Below, piece by piece: positions 11,777-24,027 of a DNA stretch of 64,000 nucleotides. Source of the stretch: Pictodentalium vernedei (lineage: Eukaryota; Mollusca; Scaphopoda; Dentaliida; Dentaliidae). The translations under genes were made by a program, and so were the position numbers. Positions within the stretch are counted from its first letter, which is position 1. Each line of letters begins with the position of its first letter. Where the stretch lies: assembly GCA_031216915.1 (NCBI GenBank), contig CM062289.1:251033113-251097112 (forward strand), in the 5' to 3' direction. The notes under the pieces are model-generated. The model ran no database searches. It saw nothing but the letters and a program-made list of their open reading frames with translations, and was not told where the DNA came from.

Positions 11777-13042
11777 GAAACGGCCCATGGACGAAACAGC
11801 CCAGATTGATGTTGGTCAGAACGATCCAGAATTTGAGACGGAACGGCCCAGATCTCGTGACAGAACGGCCCACATTTGTATTGAAAAAGCCTCATTTATT
11901 ACAAAAACATTTCTATTGCCCCCATTATTTTTTTTCGCAAAAGTATAAATCATTCTGAGTCAATTACAATTATCGAAGAAGGAAATGATGTAGATTAATT
12001 GATTTGGTACTTTTATACCTTATCGTGCTTGGTGTACTTATTTGATTGATGTTGGTCCATGAGCTGAAATGTGTTGGTTCTGTGTGCAAAAGAATAGAAG
12101 GGGTGAATTAAACATTTTCACTAACAATTTAAAGGTTTTCCAAGCGACACTAGAACTTTTGCCATCAACTGAAGACAAGTGAATACATTTGTTGCTGATT
12201 TTGAACTTGGGTTATGGCAAAGATTGAGGTCAAGTTTGAAGAGCCAACAATACAGGGGTGTGAGTTTCATTTATTTTGGGTAGGCATTGTGGAAAAAAGG
12301 TCCAGGAGACTGGTTTGCGGAGTGTATATTACAACAGAGACAATGTATATAACTTTTGAGAAATGTTTTTGCTCTGTCCATGTTACTCGTGGGTGACATT
12401 AGATCCGCAATTGAAAAGTTACGATCCATACGTAGACCGAGAGGCAGATGAAATGGAGAGGTTTTTGAATATATGGAACGGATGTCGATAGATAGCACAG
12501 TGTGGCAAGTGCAGGCGTGGTGTGTTTATGGACGGTCCATCAGAACAACAACGGCGTAGAATGATGGCATAGTAGACTTAACACGACTCACAAAAGCTAC
12601 AAGCTTACTGTCGAATCCTCTACTTACAAGTTGTTCTCTTTGTTATTTAATGTAATATTATCTTAGATTTCGCCTTTTATCTTGGGGTGGGGGGGGGGGG
12701 AGTACTTGTCTGGAACCCGATGGTTCACTTATGTCCCGCTTAATAGGCCCCCGTGGTGTGAACCGGTAACGCGAATTATTATTCAGTTTACGAATAATTC
12801 GCGGCAAAATCTAATCGGACACAACTCCGACTCCATTGCAATGATAATTTCTTTTTTCTAAATCTAAATAACTTTGTGAAAAAAACAATGGGGGCATAAG
12901 AAACAAGAAATAAATTTTTCCGTAAGGGCCGTTCTGTCCAAAAATGTGGGCCGTTCTGTCTCGAAATCTGGGCCGTTCCGCCTCAACATCTGGGCCGTTT
13001 TGACCAAAATCAATCTGGGCCGTTTCATCCATGGGCCGTTTC
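11777..13042. mobile_element. Long-TIR DNA element with GGGCCGTT repeats
   Basis: The left arm (from gaaacggcccatgg, 11777, to about 11960) is the inverted counterpart of the right arm (about 12855 to 13042, ending ccatgggccgtttc). Each arm holds four to six spaced copies of a GGGCCGTT(C/T) motif and then a shared tattgcccccatt...aaagt stretch. The 1.27 kb element has an unrecognised centre, including a 60-codon frame at 12214-12396. Flanks tgttatac and tgttaccc (after a 4-base cctcc-like extension) may be an eroded TSD but are not convincing. Confidence 0.7.
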
Positions 13043-13049
13043 CTCCTGT

Positions 13050-13790
13050 TACCCTAAAGAAGTATGCCAGGTGGTTTAATAACATAACTACAAGTTTGAG
13101 CGATTGTTGTATATAACCGTTTGAGCCATTAACCGGGTAATATGAATACAAACATAACCTTGGTTTCCACCTGGATTGTCAAATAATGCTTATTAATGGG
13201 ATTACAATTTCAAAGGTGTTAATCCAATTACGCTCGCAGATTGCCTCACTTCATTTCCAACTCGACCAACGTTCGTCTTCTGGTAATGTACGAAAAGTCG
13301 ACCTAGATTCTTGCTCATGAATCAACATTTTTCGCTATAAAATGGGATAAACATATCCAATCGTTAAAATATTCATACATAGGTTTAGAAGATCAGTATC
13401 AACCCTTCTGTGCTTTTATTTTCGTCACAACACCCAAACTTTTTGCAGGGTCGTCTGCGGTCGTCGACGATCGTCTTTTAGTACGTCCCGTTTCTTCACT
13501 TGTGTTCGCGTCCTTGACATCTGAAAAATTTCCAAAACAAAAGCGGAAGAAAGCGCGTTTGAACAAGAACTTTGTTTTGTGTACTTTTTATGTATGATGG
13601 ATCTGTCTGGGGAATTGACAGAAACACTAGTGTTAGCCAGATCAAGAGCCTCTGATTTAAGCAGCGTCAGGAAACTTAATTGTTGGTAAGACTTAGGTTT
13701 GTGTTGCCTGAATGATTGCAGTCACCTAATTTCGTTATATTAGGTACATGGTTTTGTAAATAAATTCGTGACCAGTTATTTCTTCCCATT
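13050..13790. other. Unassigned
   Basis: No coding region, terminal repeat or tandem structure was recognised. Confidence 0.5.
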
Positions 13791-13792
13791 GC

Positions 13793-13970
13793 GCACTCGC
13801 TCGGTTCAAAACCACTCGTCCTAAACAGAAGCCGACTCGTCAGAACAGATGTAGACTCGTCCCAAAACAGAAGTCGACTGGTCTAAACCGTAAGTCCACT
13901 CGTCCCATGTAGAAGTTGACTCGCCCCAAACTTCAAAGACAAAGTTAAAAAAAATCGACTCGTCCCTGCA
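13793..13970. repeat. Minisatellite, about 24-26 bp unit
   Basis: ACTCGTCC followed by an AACAGAAG-like stretch recurs about seven times (acccactcgtcc, gactcgtcag, gactcgtccc, gactggtct, cactcgtccc, gactcgcccc, gactcgtccc). It lies just left of a TIR element but outside its TSD. Confidence 0.75.
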
Positions 13971-13999
13971 GAATCAGGTGTCATCTTTCCATTTTACAT

Positions 14000-14957
14000 G
14001 GTGCTACTAGAAACCGGAATCACCCGGAACCCCCTTTAAAGACCAGAATCACCCAGAATCCCCTCATATTTTACTACATTTTCGCCATATTAAGCACTTT
14101 TAGTAATAAAAAATCATCCTCGGGGGTTTCCAATCATAGTTTTTTTTTCAAATATAGATTTTGATGTGTCTTAGTGTACGAGAAGAGATTATAGGAATGA
14201 TTCTTATCATTCATTACCTTTCAAATTCATCGATCGAACTTTTCAGGGGAAGTAACTCGTGGTACCATTATAGTGTACGTTTTTATCTAGAGCAAACGAA
14301 CGAATGAACGAATGAATATGTTATCTATACCCGGTTAGAATTGTTATTCATTTTAATTTTATATTTATGTGTAAATAATAAAATAACTAAAATTGAAAAA
14401 ACAGCATCTTCTTACTTTGTCAAATGCCCCGGGTTTCAATGTGTGCCTCTGCGATAGAAACTTTGTCAATCTGTGATAGGTCAGTGGTCAGTGTTTGAGC
14501 CACTGCAGTGAACGGCGATAGACTTCACAGCATAGGGGGGAATGCAGTCACGGGCCTTCTTCCACACACACTCATTCCAGTGAGCTTCAAGTTTGATAGT
14601 AAATTCTCGCTTCTCGGGCTATGAGGTTTGTGTTGTATTGGCGATGCGTGATAAAACATCGAGTTCAAAATGACGCCACAAGTTACTTCCCTTGGAAAAT
14701 GTTTTGATAAGAAAAAAGCTTCTGAACGAGGAAGACTCTTCGCTAACCGCTTCCTGTACCCTGAAATTTTAAAAAAATTTACCAACTCTGGAACGTGGAA
14801 ACTTATTAGATAGGATTCCATTGCTAAAAGTGCTCTAAATGGCAAAAATGTAGTAAAATATGAGGGTATTCTGGTTTGATTCTGGTCTTTAAAGGGGATT
14901 CCGGGTGATTCCGGTCTTTAAAGGGGATTCCGGGTGATTCCGGTTTCTAGTAGGACC
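14000..14957. mobile_element. MULE-type TIR element with 10-bp TSD
   Basis: A direct repeat CATTTTACAT (13990-13999 and 14958-14967) flanks inverted ends GGTGCTACTAGAAACCGG and CCGGTTTCTAGTAGGACC. The arms continue inwards for roughly 110 bp. Further inverted similarity reaches the ggaagtaact / agttacttcc region (14248, 14690). Inside the right end a 30 bp unit (ggggattccgggtgattccgg) is duplicated. The 10 bp TSD with long TIRs suggests a Mutator-like element; no transposase is present, so it is non-autonomous. Confidence 0.8.
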
Positions 14958-15159
14958 CATTTTACATGCAGGATGGCATAATCAATTTTCGGGAATGTAA
15001 AAAAGAAAAAGAAAAATAAGTAAAATGAGGTATTAACTTTAAGGTACTGTATAAGTAATGGAATTTTGTTTATTTTGAAATTCCCATCTCTGATATTCCT
15101 TAAATTCAAATCAAATACATGTAAATGCAAATGATGCATCAAAATGAAGGCTGGGAGTA

Positions 15160-15481
15160 GTTCAGCGATCTGAATGTAGTGGCTACCCCTCTACTTTCAG
15201 ATTCCTCCCATTGAGACCTTGGGCAATGCATTTAACCCTGATTGTCCACGTGGGGGCACAGTGATGCCATGTACTAAGGTGTACTGCACATTGCATGTCT
15301 TCAACCAATCTAACCCTGCCTGTGCTGCAGTGCAGAGTTACGATGTTTGGGAGCTGGCAGTTGCTCATCATTGCCAGGTGGTTCTCTCGGGACACTCCAG
15401 CTTCCTCCACCTGTAAAACTGTCACGGTCATGATTAGCCATTGTGCATAAGTGTATGACCTTAAACACCAATAAATAAATA
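15160..15481 (+). mobile_element. tRNA-derived SINE (aged copy)
   Basis: From about 15225 it matches the body of the complete SINE at 26347: ttgggcaa...atgggggcac analogue, tcttcaaccaatctaaccctgcc, gggagctggcagttgctc, ctgtaaaactgtcacggtca, cattgtgcataagt. It ends ccttaaacaccaataaataaat. The tRNA-like head (15160-15220) is strongly decayed. Confidence 0.85.
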
Positions 15482-17090
15482 TAATTCTTCCCATTCAAAT
15501 CTGTGGTAAAATTCCCCAACAAGTTTTATTGGGAACTGAAAACTCGAAAATAGGAAAATATATCAAGCTTTCACCCTTATCACTGGCTACATTTGATAGT
15601 ACACATATTTCCTTACATTTGTGCAGAGTAAATTGATCCAAACTATATGTTATCCTTTATTTATCAAGATTTGATCACGGGTGAAGCGTCAACAATCATT
15701 TCGATGTTGTCCATGATACTTTTCGCCTGTAGCGGCTATAAAATAATAACCCGGAGTTGTGCCTAAACAAATATCGATGTGGAAACAGAAATTATTCAAA
15801 TGCGATCGCATTTGTGCAGAGGAGGTCGATTATGATCATCGCATGGGGCATTTTATCAGGAGTTACCATTTCCGCATCGATATAAAATTCATTTCGGCAG
15901 CTACTCTAGGTTGCGCAAAAACATGGACGATATCGAAGTGATAGTTAAGCCATATTGATATTATATATAAGTGAAATAAAACTGTGTTTCTAACTTGAAC
16001 TGGCAAGAAAAGCTTCCGAATGTTTACAGTCGATTCCCAATGAAACAACAATGTTCAGGCCTTCAGGTTACTCCAGTTTCACATCTTTTACAGGTGTCCC
16101 CAAATTAGAGAAGCATTGATCAAGAAAAATATATAAATTCTCTGTACCTATTCTGCATTTTAGAATAACTTCCATCATAAAATGGCCATAGAAACACAAA
16201 TAAAGGCATGACAATAATACAAAACAGGACAAAACTGTTATTTTGGGTTTTAATGTCTCCAAATTAGGGCAAAATGGTGTCCCCAAAATAAATGAATTTA
16301 AAGGCCTGACAGTGTCGTAACTTATTTTTGGAAAATTCTATTGGTCCTCTTACCTACACTATGGAACACTGACAGACACCTTAATTTTCTTCGACAAACT
16401 GAATAATAACCACTCCAACATGAGGCAATCAACAGAATCGAATTAATGAAATTTTATAATCAAGTTCACACAAGGAATTCGGAATAGGATTTCTTTCACA
16501 CAAAATATTCATGCAAACAATAGTATAGAACGAGAACGATGTTATATACACAGGTATTTACAGGAATGTTGGAATTATTGTATTCACTTCCACATATGCA
16601 AAAGAATACTGAAGTTTGTTGCACCACCATGACACTGCTGCAGATGGAAATATGACACCAGTGGCTGCACTTTTCACACGATGCCCATTTTACTTTTACT
16701 TTTGTTAAATTTATGATGTGTTTCAATAATTTGTGCTGGCGACCACTTGTAGCAAACACAGCATAGATCTAATGATTCAGTGTCTGAATGTGATTCTTCC
16801 ATTTCATTTTCGTTTGTGCAGTACAGTCACTGTAGACTGGTTGTAATCCAAATGTGGGCATTGATGTCCACACATGCATTTACCAGGTGGTAAAATTCCT
16901 TAGCAGCAAAATTTTAATTAATGAAGTGCTGAGATGTACACGGTGCTTCATTAATTAAATTTTTGACGGGTATTCCTATAATTAGTGTTTGAAGTCTAAT
17001 ATTATTGCGTCCTTGGAAATATTGCCCATCCGCGGAAAGTGACCAGTATACGGCTGCCGTACTCTGTAAGTTTCAATTTTTTACTTATTT
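15482..17090. other. Unassigned
   Basis: Apart from the hairpin at 16909-16966 I recognise nothing. A pair of similar lines (gtgtccccaaattagag near 16095 and gtctccaaattagggc near 16253) hints at a short duplicated segment. Confidence 0.45.
16909..16966. repeat. Hairpin, about 20-bp arms
   Basis: The arms are aattttaattaatgaag and cttcattaattaaattt, separated by about 18 bases. It may be a small MITE remnant. Confidence 0.6.
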
Positions 17091-18880
17091 TTAGCTCAAC
17101 TTTGACGTAAGTCAAATTTGAGGTTATGCCATGGCCTGTCGTCTGTCTGTCCATCAGCAATTCAATACAGCTCAGGCTAGAGGCCGTATTTATGAACCAA
17201 TCTTTATGAAACTTCTTGAGTAACTTTGTTATCACCGTGGGACAAGAACGAGTGTTTTTGGGTGCGGTCCAAAATTCAAGATGGCCACCAGCAGCCATTT
17301 TATACTTTAGTTAGTGCAATCAGTTTTTTGTACAGACCTTCTATATGAAAGTTCTGATTCGAATAAATTTTTGTCTGAATGTTTAGTAACATGGAATACA
17401 TCACATATAATACAGGTTTTTTTCTCGTGCAGAAATTCTGCAAATTAGATGAACTTTGATTTTTTCAGTGCTACTTACACACAGTAAGTACACATGTCAA
17501 TACGGCTCGGGCTAGGGGCTGTATTTATGAACCGATCTTCATGATACTTCTTGGGTACCTTTGTTATCACCTTGGGACGAGAACGAGTGTTTTTGGTTGC
17601 GGTCCAAAATTCATGATTTCAAGATGGCTGCCAGTGGCCATTTTGTACCAAAATTTGGTCCAATCAGTTTTTGGTACACAACTTCTGAACGGCTCAGACA
17701 AGAGGCCGTATTTATGAACCGATCTTTACGAAACTTCTTGGGTACTTTTGTTATCACTGTGGACTGTGGGACGAGAACAAATGTTTTTGGGTGTGGTCCA
17801 AAATTCAAGATGGCCGCTGGCAGCCATTTTGTCCCAAAATTAGTGAAATCAGTTTTTGGTACAGAACTTCTGTTTGAAAGTTCTGATTTGAATAAATGTT
17901 TGTATGAATGTTTAGTAACATCGAATACATCACATATAAAAGGGTTTTTTTTTCTTGTGCAGACATTATGCAAATTAGATGGACTTTGATTTATTCAGTG
18001 CTACTTACACACAGTAAGTACACATGTCAATACCTTTGTTATCACCTTGGGACAAGAACGAGTGTTTTTGGTTGCGGTCCAAAAGTCAAGATGGCTGCCA
18101 GTGGCCATTTTGTACCGAAATTAGGTCCAATCAGTTTTTGGTACACAACTTATAAACGGCTCAGACTAGAGGCCGTATTTATGAACCGATCTTTACGAAA
18201 CTTCTTGGGTACATTTGTTATCACTGTGGGACGAGAACAAATGTTTTTGGCCATCCAAAATTCAAGATGGCCGCCGGTGGCCATTTTGTACCAAAATTAG
18301 GTACAATCAGTTTTTGGTACAGAACTTCTTTCTGAAGGTTCTGATTTGAATAAATTTTTGAATGAATGTTTAGAACATGGAATACATCACATATAACACA
18401 AGTTTTTTTCTTGTGCAGAAATTATGCAAATTAGATGAACCTTGATTTATTCAGTGCTACTTATACTCAGTAAGTGCATATGTCAATATGGCTTGGGCTG
18501 GAGGCTGAATTTATGAATCGATCTTCATGAAACTTCTTGGGTACCTTTGTTATCACCTTGGGATAGTAACAAGTGTTTTGGAGTGCTTTTGTTATCACTG
18601 TGCTATGAGAACAAATATTTTTGGGTTCAGTCAGACCCACTCTGGGACTCAAAGATTATTTTTTTTCTAGTTTATTATCTAACTGTCGCCCACCTTTACA
18701 ATTCTTTACCTATACATTTGTTACAGGCTATGGTCAGCATTTATGTACAGACCGTTAGAATACTTTATATGTACCTTTGTTATCAGGTCATTACCTATAT
18801 GTGTGTCATTGCTGTCTCACATACTATACATGTACATGTCTTACACAAGTTGAGCTACAGTGTCATTGACACTTTCATTT
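17091..18880 (+). mobile_element. AGCTCAACTT-family element (HINE-like), copy 1
   Basis: The 5' end reads ttttAGCTCAACTTTGAC. The 3' end reads AAGTTGAGCT, then the hairpin AGTGTCATTGACACT, then TTCATTT. Between them lie about four long imperfect tandem units of 200-350 bp (landmarks: ggccgtatttatgaacc, cttcttgggta, gtttttggg, aagatggc, cagtgctactta). The ends match the copies at 20600-22174 and 44566-46418. No protein is encoded; open frames across the units are repeat artefacts. Assignment to Helentron-associated elements is inference (see findings). Confidence 0.65.
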
Positions 18881-19079
18881 TTCTTTTCTTTCCTTGTACC
18901 TTTGCACTTACCATGTGTTGCATTTATTGCTACATTTTGGGAAATTTTATTGCATTTTCTGGTTTGCTCATTTTTGTCAACTAGTTCAAGAAAAAAATCT
19001 TTGGTAACAGCTTTACCACCCAACTTGATAACATTTCTTTTTTTGATTGACTGGACTGTCAGGGTTTGGAATTGTTTTG
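18881..19079. other. Unassigned spacer
   Basis: T-rich DNA between the repeat end and the pogo-type relic; nothing recognised. Confidence 0.5.
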
Positions 19080-20450
19080 TTAAAAAATAGGTCTATTTCC
19101 GAAATTGATGAAGATGCTGATATGTGACATGTAACAATGGTTTATCAAGTATTTTTTTTTCAGCACAGACTTGTACGGCTTTGTTTGGAGCAAAGCAAAG
19201 ACAGTTTTATTGAAGGCTGCTGGGTTGAATGACACAATGCCAGACTTCCTAAATACTGCTACTAAATTTGTGACATTCATGGATTTTATGTATGCTTTGC
19301 AAATAAGTTTGTACATATTGTATCTACTTATCTAATGGTTAAAGCATGTGGGAAGTGTGAGGTGGCAAGACTTAATAAAATTATGTGGTTTTCTTCTGCC
19401 CTGACTTAATGATTGACAGACCAATATGGGATTTGTGTCCGTCGAATAACAAGAGCACATGATCACATTCACTTAGTGGAACATGTTTTAGAAAATGATT
19501 TTGTAAAATTTCAAAGAAAATTTCCATATGTGACCACCCATTATGAGACATGTGTGAAGCCATGCCTGGCAAACAACCTTTCAAAAGTTCATTATTAACT
19601 TGTTTTCCTGGAAACACAATATACATGTATGGTGGAAGGGGCTGGTCAGTTGCATTTCCACACCCTAGAACTGTTCTCTTATTTCTCCCAGAAACAATGG
19701 AATTTATTTGTTTTCTGCGCACGGTAATCGCATTTGGTGGTGCGTGTTCCATTGAAAATCCTGTTTCATCAACATTGTAAATTCTGTGGGATTTGTCCAT
19801 TAACAGGGTTTGATCCAGGTAAATTGGGAAAGGGGCCTTTTTCTTGGTCTTGGGAAAATTATCCAATTGTTCATCTTAACTTAAAATCAAGAATGTTTCC
19901 AGAGAAAGTACAGGTTAAAATGGGCATCATTTTAATAGAATTAACTATCAGAAGCGTACACTGGCTGCGTAACCAGATTATGATGTATAGTTTGAGGATA
20001 ATAGTGTTTTGTACCAGAATTTGGGAATTTTATAGCATGTACCCTATTGGGAATGGGGCCTCGTTTTGGCCCCAAAAGGACCTTGATTAAACCATGATTA
20101 AGGAATATTTTTCAAGTGTTTATTTCAGCTGTTTAAAATAATTTTCAACAATCTCATTTGGGGTATTGTTAGCTATGGTAGTGTGCTCAAGCAAAGAGAC
20201 ACTGGCTTACACAATGTCAATTTTTAGTTTTGTTTCAGGAAGCTGTAGAACCATTTCTGCAAGAGTTTCTTATTTTGTCTCCTTTCTTCCAACTGCAGAA
20301 TTTCCTCTGCCAATTTTCGGATACCCATCCTACCATACCCATATCTGCCATCTTTTCTACATGCTCTGTTAACGGTGATTCTTCTTCTCTTGTCAGTAGA
20401 GGTGATGGTCTAGATGAGTTTATCCCTTCACTGATTCTTCAGCTGGCCCT
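19080..20450 (-). pseudogene. pogo/Tigger-type DDE transposase, internally deleted
   Basis: Three minus-strand blocks appear in protein order. Near 20250-20430, frames shift through SPLLTREEESPLTEHVEKMAD, IRKLAEEILQLEERR and LLQKWFYSFLK; these fit the N-terminal DNA-binding part of pogo/CENP-B-type proteins. At 19381-19866 (161 codons) lies the DDE core, with first acidic residue D33 in YNVDETGFS and second D142 in LLLFDGHKSH. At 19080-19316 CKAYIKSMNVTNLVAVFRKSG matches the C-terminal tail of the same family. The part that should hold the third acidic residue and the HTSHxLQPLD-like motif is missing: only 64 bases separate blocks two and three. Frameshifts in block one and this deletion make it non-functional. 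Confidence 0.8.
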
Positions 20451-20599
20451 ATCTCTCCCTGTGGGAACCCTGGGAAGTGAAGCAGTACTGTTTTTTGTTG
20501 TAAACAAGCTCTGTTTTGCTGGTAAAATAGGACCCAGTCACCAATGCTTGGGGTGGAAATCCTCTAGTCAAAACATGGCCTGAAAGTCCATAAATTAAT

Positions 20600-22174
20600 T
20601 TTTAACTTTACTTGACAAAGTCAGGATAAGCTATTGCCATCACATGTGCTGAAGTCTGTCAGTCTGTTCACATTTTCCTGTAGCACAGGCTACACCCCGT
20701 AGTTCTTGTCTGATCGTCACAAAATTTAATATGCAGGTTTGAGGTCATGTCTGTATGAGAATTGTAACATGGTAGGATGACTCCATATGATGTCTAGATG
20801 AGAACTTCCCCATTTGATCGTGATCTGTCAAGCATGACGGCTGGCCGAGCGCAAAACACCAAAACCTTTAGCACAGTCTACAGGTCATATGTATGGTGGA
20901 TTTCATTGTAACTTGGTACGATGACTCTGTTTCATGTCTAGATGAGAACTTCCCTTTTGGTCGCAATCTGTCAACCGTGATGGCTCCCAAAGCCTTTAGC
21001 ACAATCTACAGGTCATATTTATGAAGGGATTTCATTGTAACTTGGTAGGATGACTCAGTATAATGTCTAGATGAGAACGTCTTATTTTGGCCATGATCGG
21101 TCAACCATGATGGCTGTACAGGCCTGTGACCTTGATTTGTTTAGCACAGTTTACAGTTCATATTTATGAAGTGATTTAATTGTAACTTGGAAGGATAACT
21201 CAATATGATGTTTAGATGAGACTTTCCTATTTTGGTCATGATCAGTCAGCCGTTACCACCATCTGGTCACATGACCTGGATTCATTCAGTACTGTCTACA
21301 GGTTCTTTTTATAAAGGGATTTAATTGTAACTTGGTAGGATAACTTGGTATGATATCTAGATGAGATTGTCCTATTTTGGTCATGATCGGTCAACCGTGA
21401 CTGCCGAGCCATCATGTGACCAAGTTTCCTTTAGCAAAGCAGGCCTGTCATTTTCAGGAGAGCGATTTATTCGCTCGCCTTAACAAAATTTGAGGGGGGC
21501 AAAAAATAGCCCTTCTAGCCTCAGAAAATAATGATTACCACAACAGCCCATTCCTAAAACCCACAGGTTTTCATATCTCTGCTATGTTAGTGGTCTCTGC
21601 AATATGGCCACACTGCCCCTCCCACACTTCGGTAAGGCCCGGAGGTGTAGGAGGGGCAGTGTAGCAGTCTCACAGAGACTACCTGGTTGGCAGCACCAAA
21701 TAAAATGTACAAAGCCCACTAAGCAGAATTCATTAACTTCATTTTGCCACTTTTAGCTTTTGTAAGCTTGAGGATAGTTACATGTAATCACTCCCCTAGG
21801 CCATGTGAGGAGAGCGATTTTTAGCCCTCCTGCATAAGTGGCATTTTTAAGAATTCCAGGCCTGGCAAAGTCTACGAGTGATATTTATGAAGGGATTTCT
21901 TTGTAACTTGATAGGATGACTCGTTTTGGAATAATTTCACTGTAACTTGGTAACTTTGGTTGACATACATTAACTGTGAGGGACACTTTAACAGTCTACA
22001 CCTCAAACTATTTTTATTTAAAACATAGCATACAGGGAACAGAAATTAACATATTCTCAATTATCACAATTCTTGTCTTATTTCATAATCCTTTCATAAA
22101 CATTGAACATTATCCTTTTCATCAAACACAACACACAGTCAAGTTAAGCTACAGTGTCAATGACACTTTCATTT
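20600..22174 (+). mobile_element. AGCTCAACTT-family element (HINE-like), copy 2
   Basis: The decayed 5' end (ttttaactttacttgacaaagtca) is followed by ctattgccatcac, as in the copy at 44566. The 3' end is AAGTTAAGCT, hairpin AGTGTCAATGACACT, TTCATTT. The core holds about six diverged units of roughly 145-175 bp (landmarks: tacaggtcatatttatgaa, ttgtaacttggtaggatgac, tctagatgaga). A poor-match segment of unknown origin occupies about 21450-21850. Confidence 0.6.
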
Positions 22175-22875
22175 GGTTTGGTACATCTTTACGTACGGTA
22201 ACGTACCAAACCAAAAAATTATATTGCAGACTTTCAGGCCATGTTTGGGCTAGAGGTCCTCTAAAATGGGCTACATGGGTATAAACGATTGATTAAACTT
22301 GTCTTTATCTCGATGTTGTGGTCATGATTATCCATTGTGCAGAAATATATGACCTTAAACACCAATGAATGAATGAATAAATGACCCATTCTCTCAAATA
22401 CTGGTTCAGAACACCTCACAACACATGTATATTTGTTTCCCTTTTTACTCACTCATAGGTCTTTGATAAGTTCCATACAAGTATGTCCAATATCAGATCT
22501 TCGCCTTTAGTGGTTTGACCTGAAATGGCATATTATCAGTTCCAGTAATGAGGAATTAAACAGGAATAACAGATCCCCCCCGACCCACCATCCCAACCCA
22601 TAGCATTATTGATTTTCTTGCATGTTGTAGGCTTTCAAAGATGGGCAACTGATGGTTATAGTGCCAAACTCTGAACCCCTTGATTAGTTAAATTATTTTC
22701 TGCAGGAGCGGATCTTGGAAATTTGAAAAAAATTTGATGTGGGGGGGGGGGGGGGGTATACCACAATACATGTATGTGCAGCATCATGTCAGCCATGCCG
22801 AGTTTAGAAAGCATCAGTGTGATTACAGGAATTTTTTTGTTTTGTTTCTAAATTGGAAAATAGATCTTTCGTTTT
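22175..22875. other. Unassigned, with a SINE tail and a short hairpin
   Basis: A hairpin ggtttggtac...gtaccaaacc lies at about 22175-22212. A related line (gtaccaaaccagaaaattatatta) recurs at 34143. The SINE tail is listed separately. A poly-G run lies at 22741-22756. Confidence 0.5.
22300..22378 (+). mobile_element. SINE 3' tail fragment
   Basis: ggtcatgatta(t)ccattgtgca...tatgaccttaaacacc followed by aatgaatgaatgaataaat matches the last 80 bp of the SINE at 26347. The rest is absent. Confidence 0.8.
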
Positions 22876-24027
22876 TAGCTCACCTGAGCGAAGCTCAAGG
22901 GGAGCTTTACTAATCACTTTCTGTCCGTCGTCGTCCGTCCGGCGTTAACATTTCATTATCGACTTCTCCTCCTAAACCACTAGCCCAATTTTATTCAAAT
23001 GTTGGCTAAATGTTTATTACCTAATGCCAATTCAGATTTGTTCAAATGAAGTTGCCCCTCCTCCTGGGTGGTGCCACGCCCCCAAGGGGCACCAAAATCT
23101 TTGTAAATCTTCTTCTCATGAACCAGCAGTAGCAGAGACTTGATATATGGTGTGCAGCTTCCTTTTGAGGTGTAGACTCAGATTTGTTCAAGAGAAGTTT
23201 GTGGGGCTATACTTGGCGTCGTTATCGGAGGGCAATGTTGGGCGGTTAAAACCGCCCCCGGTTTTAACTGGCGGTTTTAACCGGTTTTAACCGCCCCGGT
23301 CAATACTCCCTCAAGTGGTCAATACTGGTCAATACTGGTCAATTGAAATTTTGTAAAAGACAATCAAGTAGTTTTAGTAAAAGAATGTCATATAATATTT
23401 GAAAAAACATTTTTTTTATTTATCTCAGTGGTATTTTTATATTAAAGTTGCTATTTATATGAAATATGAAAGAAATTGTATTGTATGTAAATCCTAATAA
23501 GGCTGAAAACTTAGTGGTCAATACTTGATACTGGTCTATTTAAATATTTTAAAATATTAAAAAGGTGGATAAAATTTTTAAAGTTTATGGAATAGTATTT
23601 GTGCATGTATCACAAATGTCATTTTTACAGGTAAATTACAGGTATCACACAGGTACATGTAAGTACATGACAATTAATTAAACACCTGGATGACAGATGG
23701 TCAATTAGAGATTTGATTGTTAAAACAACACCCCTTCAGTACAAGGAAAAGGGGTAATAAAAAAGTGGCTTTAATCCATTGTAATGTGATAATTTATAAT
23801 TAAGGTAATAAAAACTTTTATAAGTTCTTTCATGTACTAGGTTGTCTAGACAAATTTTAGTCCAAATGCAGGAAATGGATTGTCCTCATGGATATACTCT
23901 TCATGGCTTCTTATATGTAGGGTTTCTTTATTTTTCTTTTATAATGAAGTCCAAAACCAACACTTTCATTCTCAGTTTTACACTGCTATTGAAAACGTCA
24001 CTCAAAGAAAATTCACTGTTCACCAAG

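Noticed and set aside
12214..12396. Coding gene inside the GGGCCGTT element
   Set aside because: Only 60 codons, no recognised motif, and no continuation in neighbouring frames.
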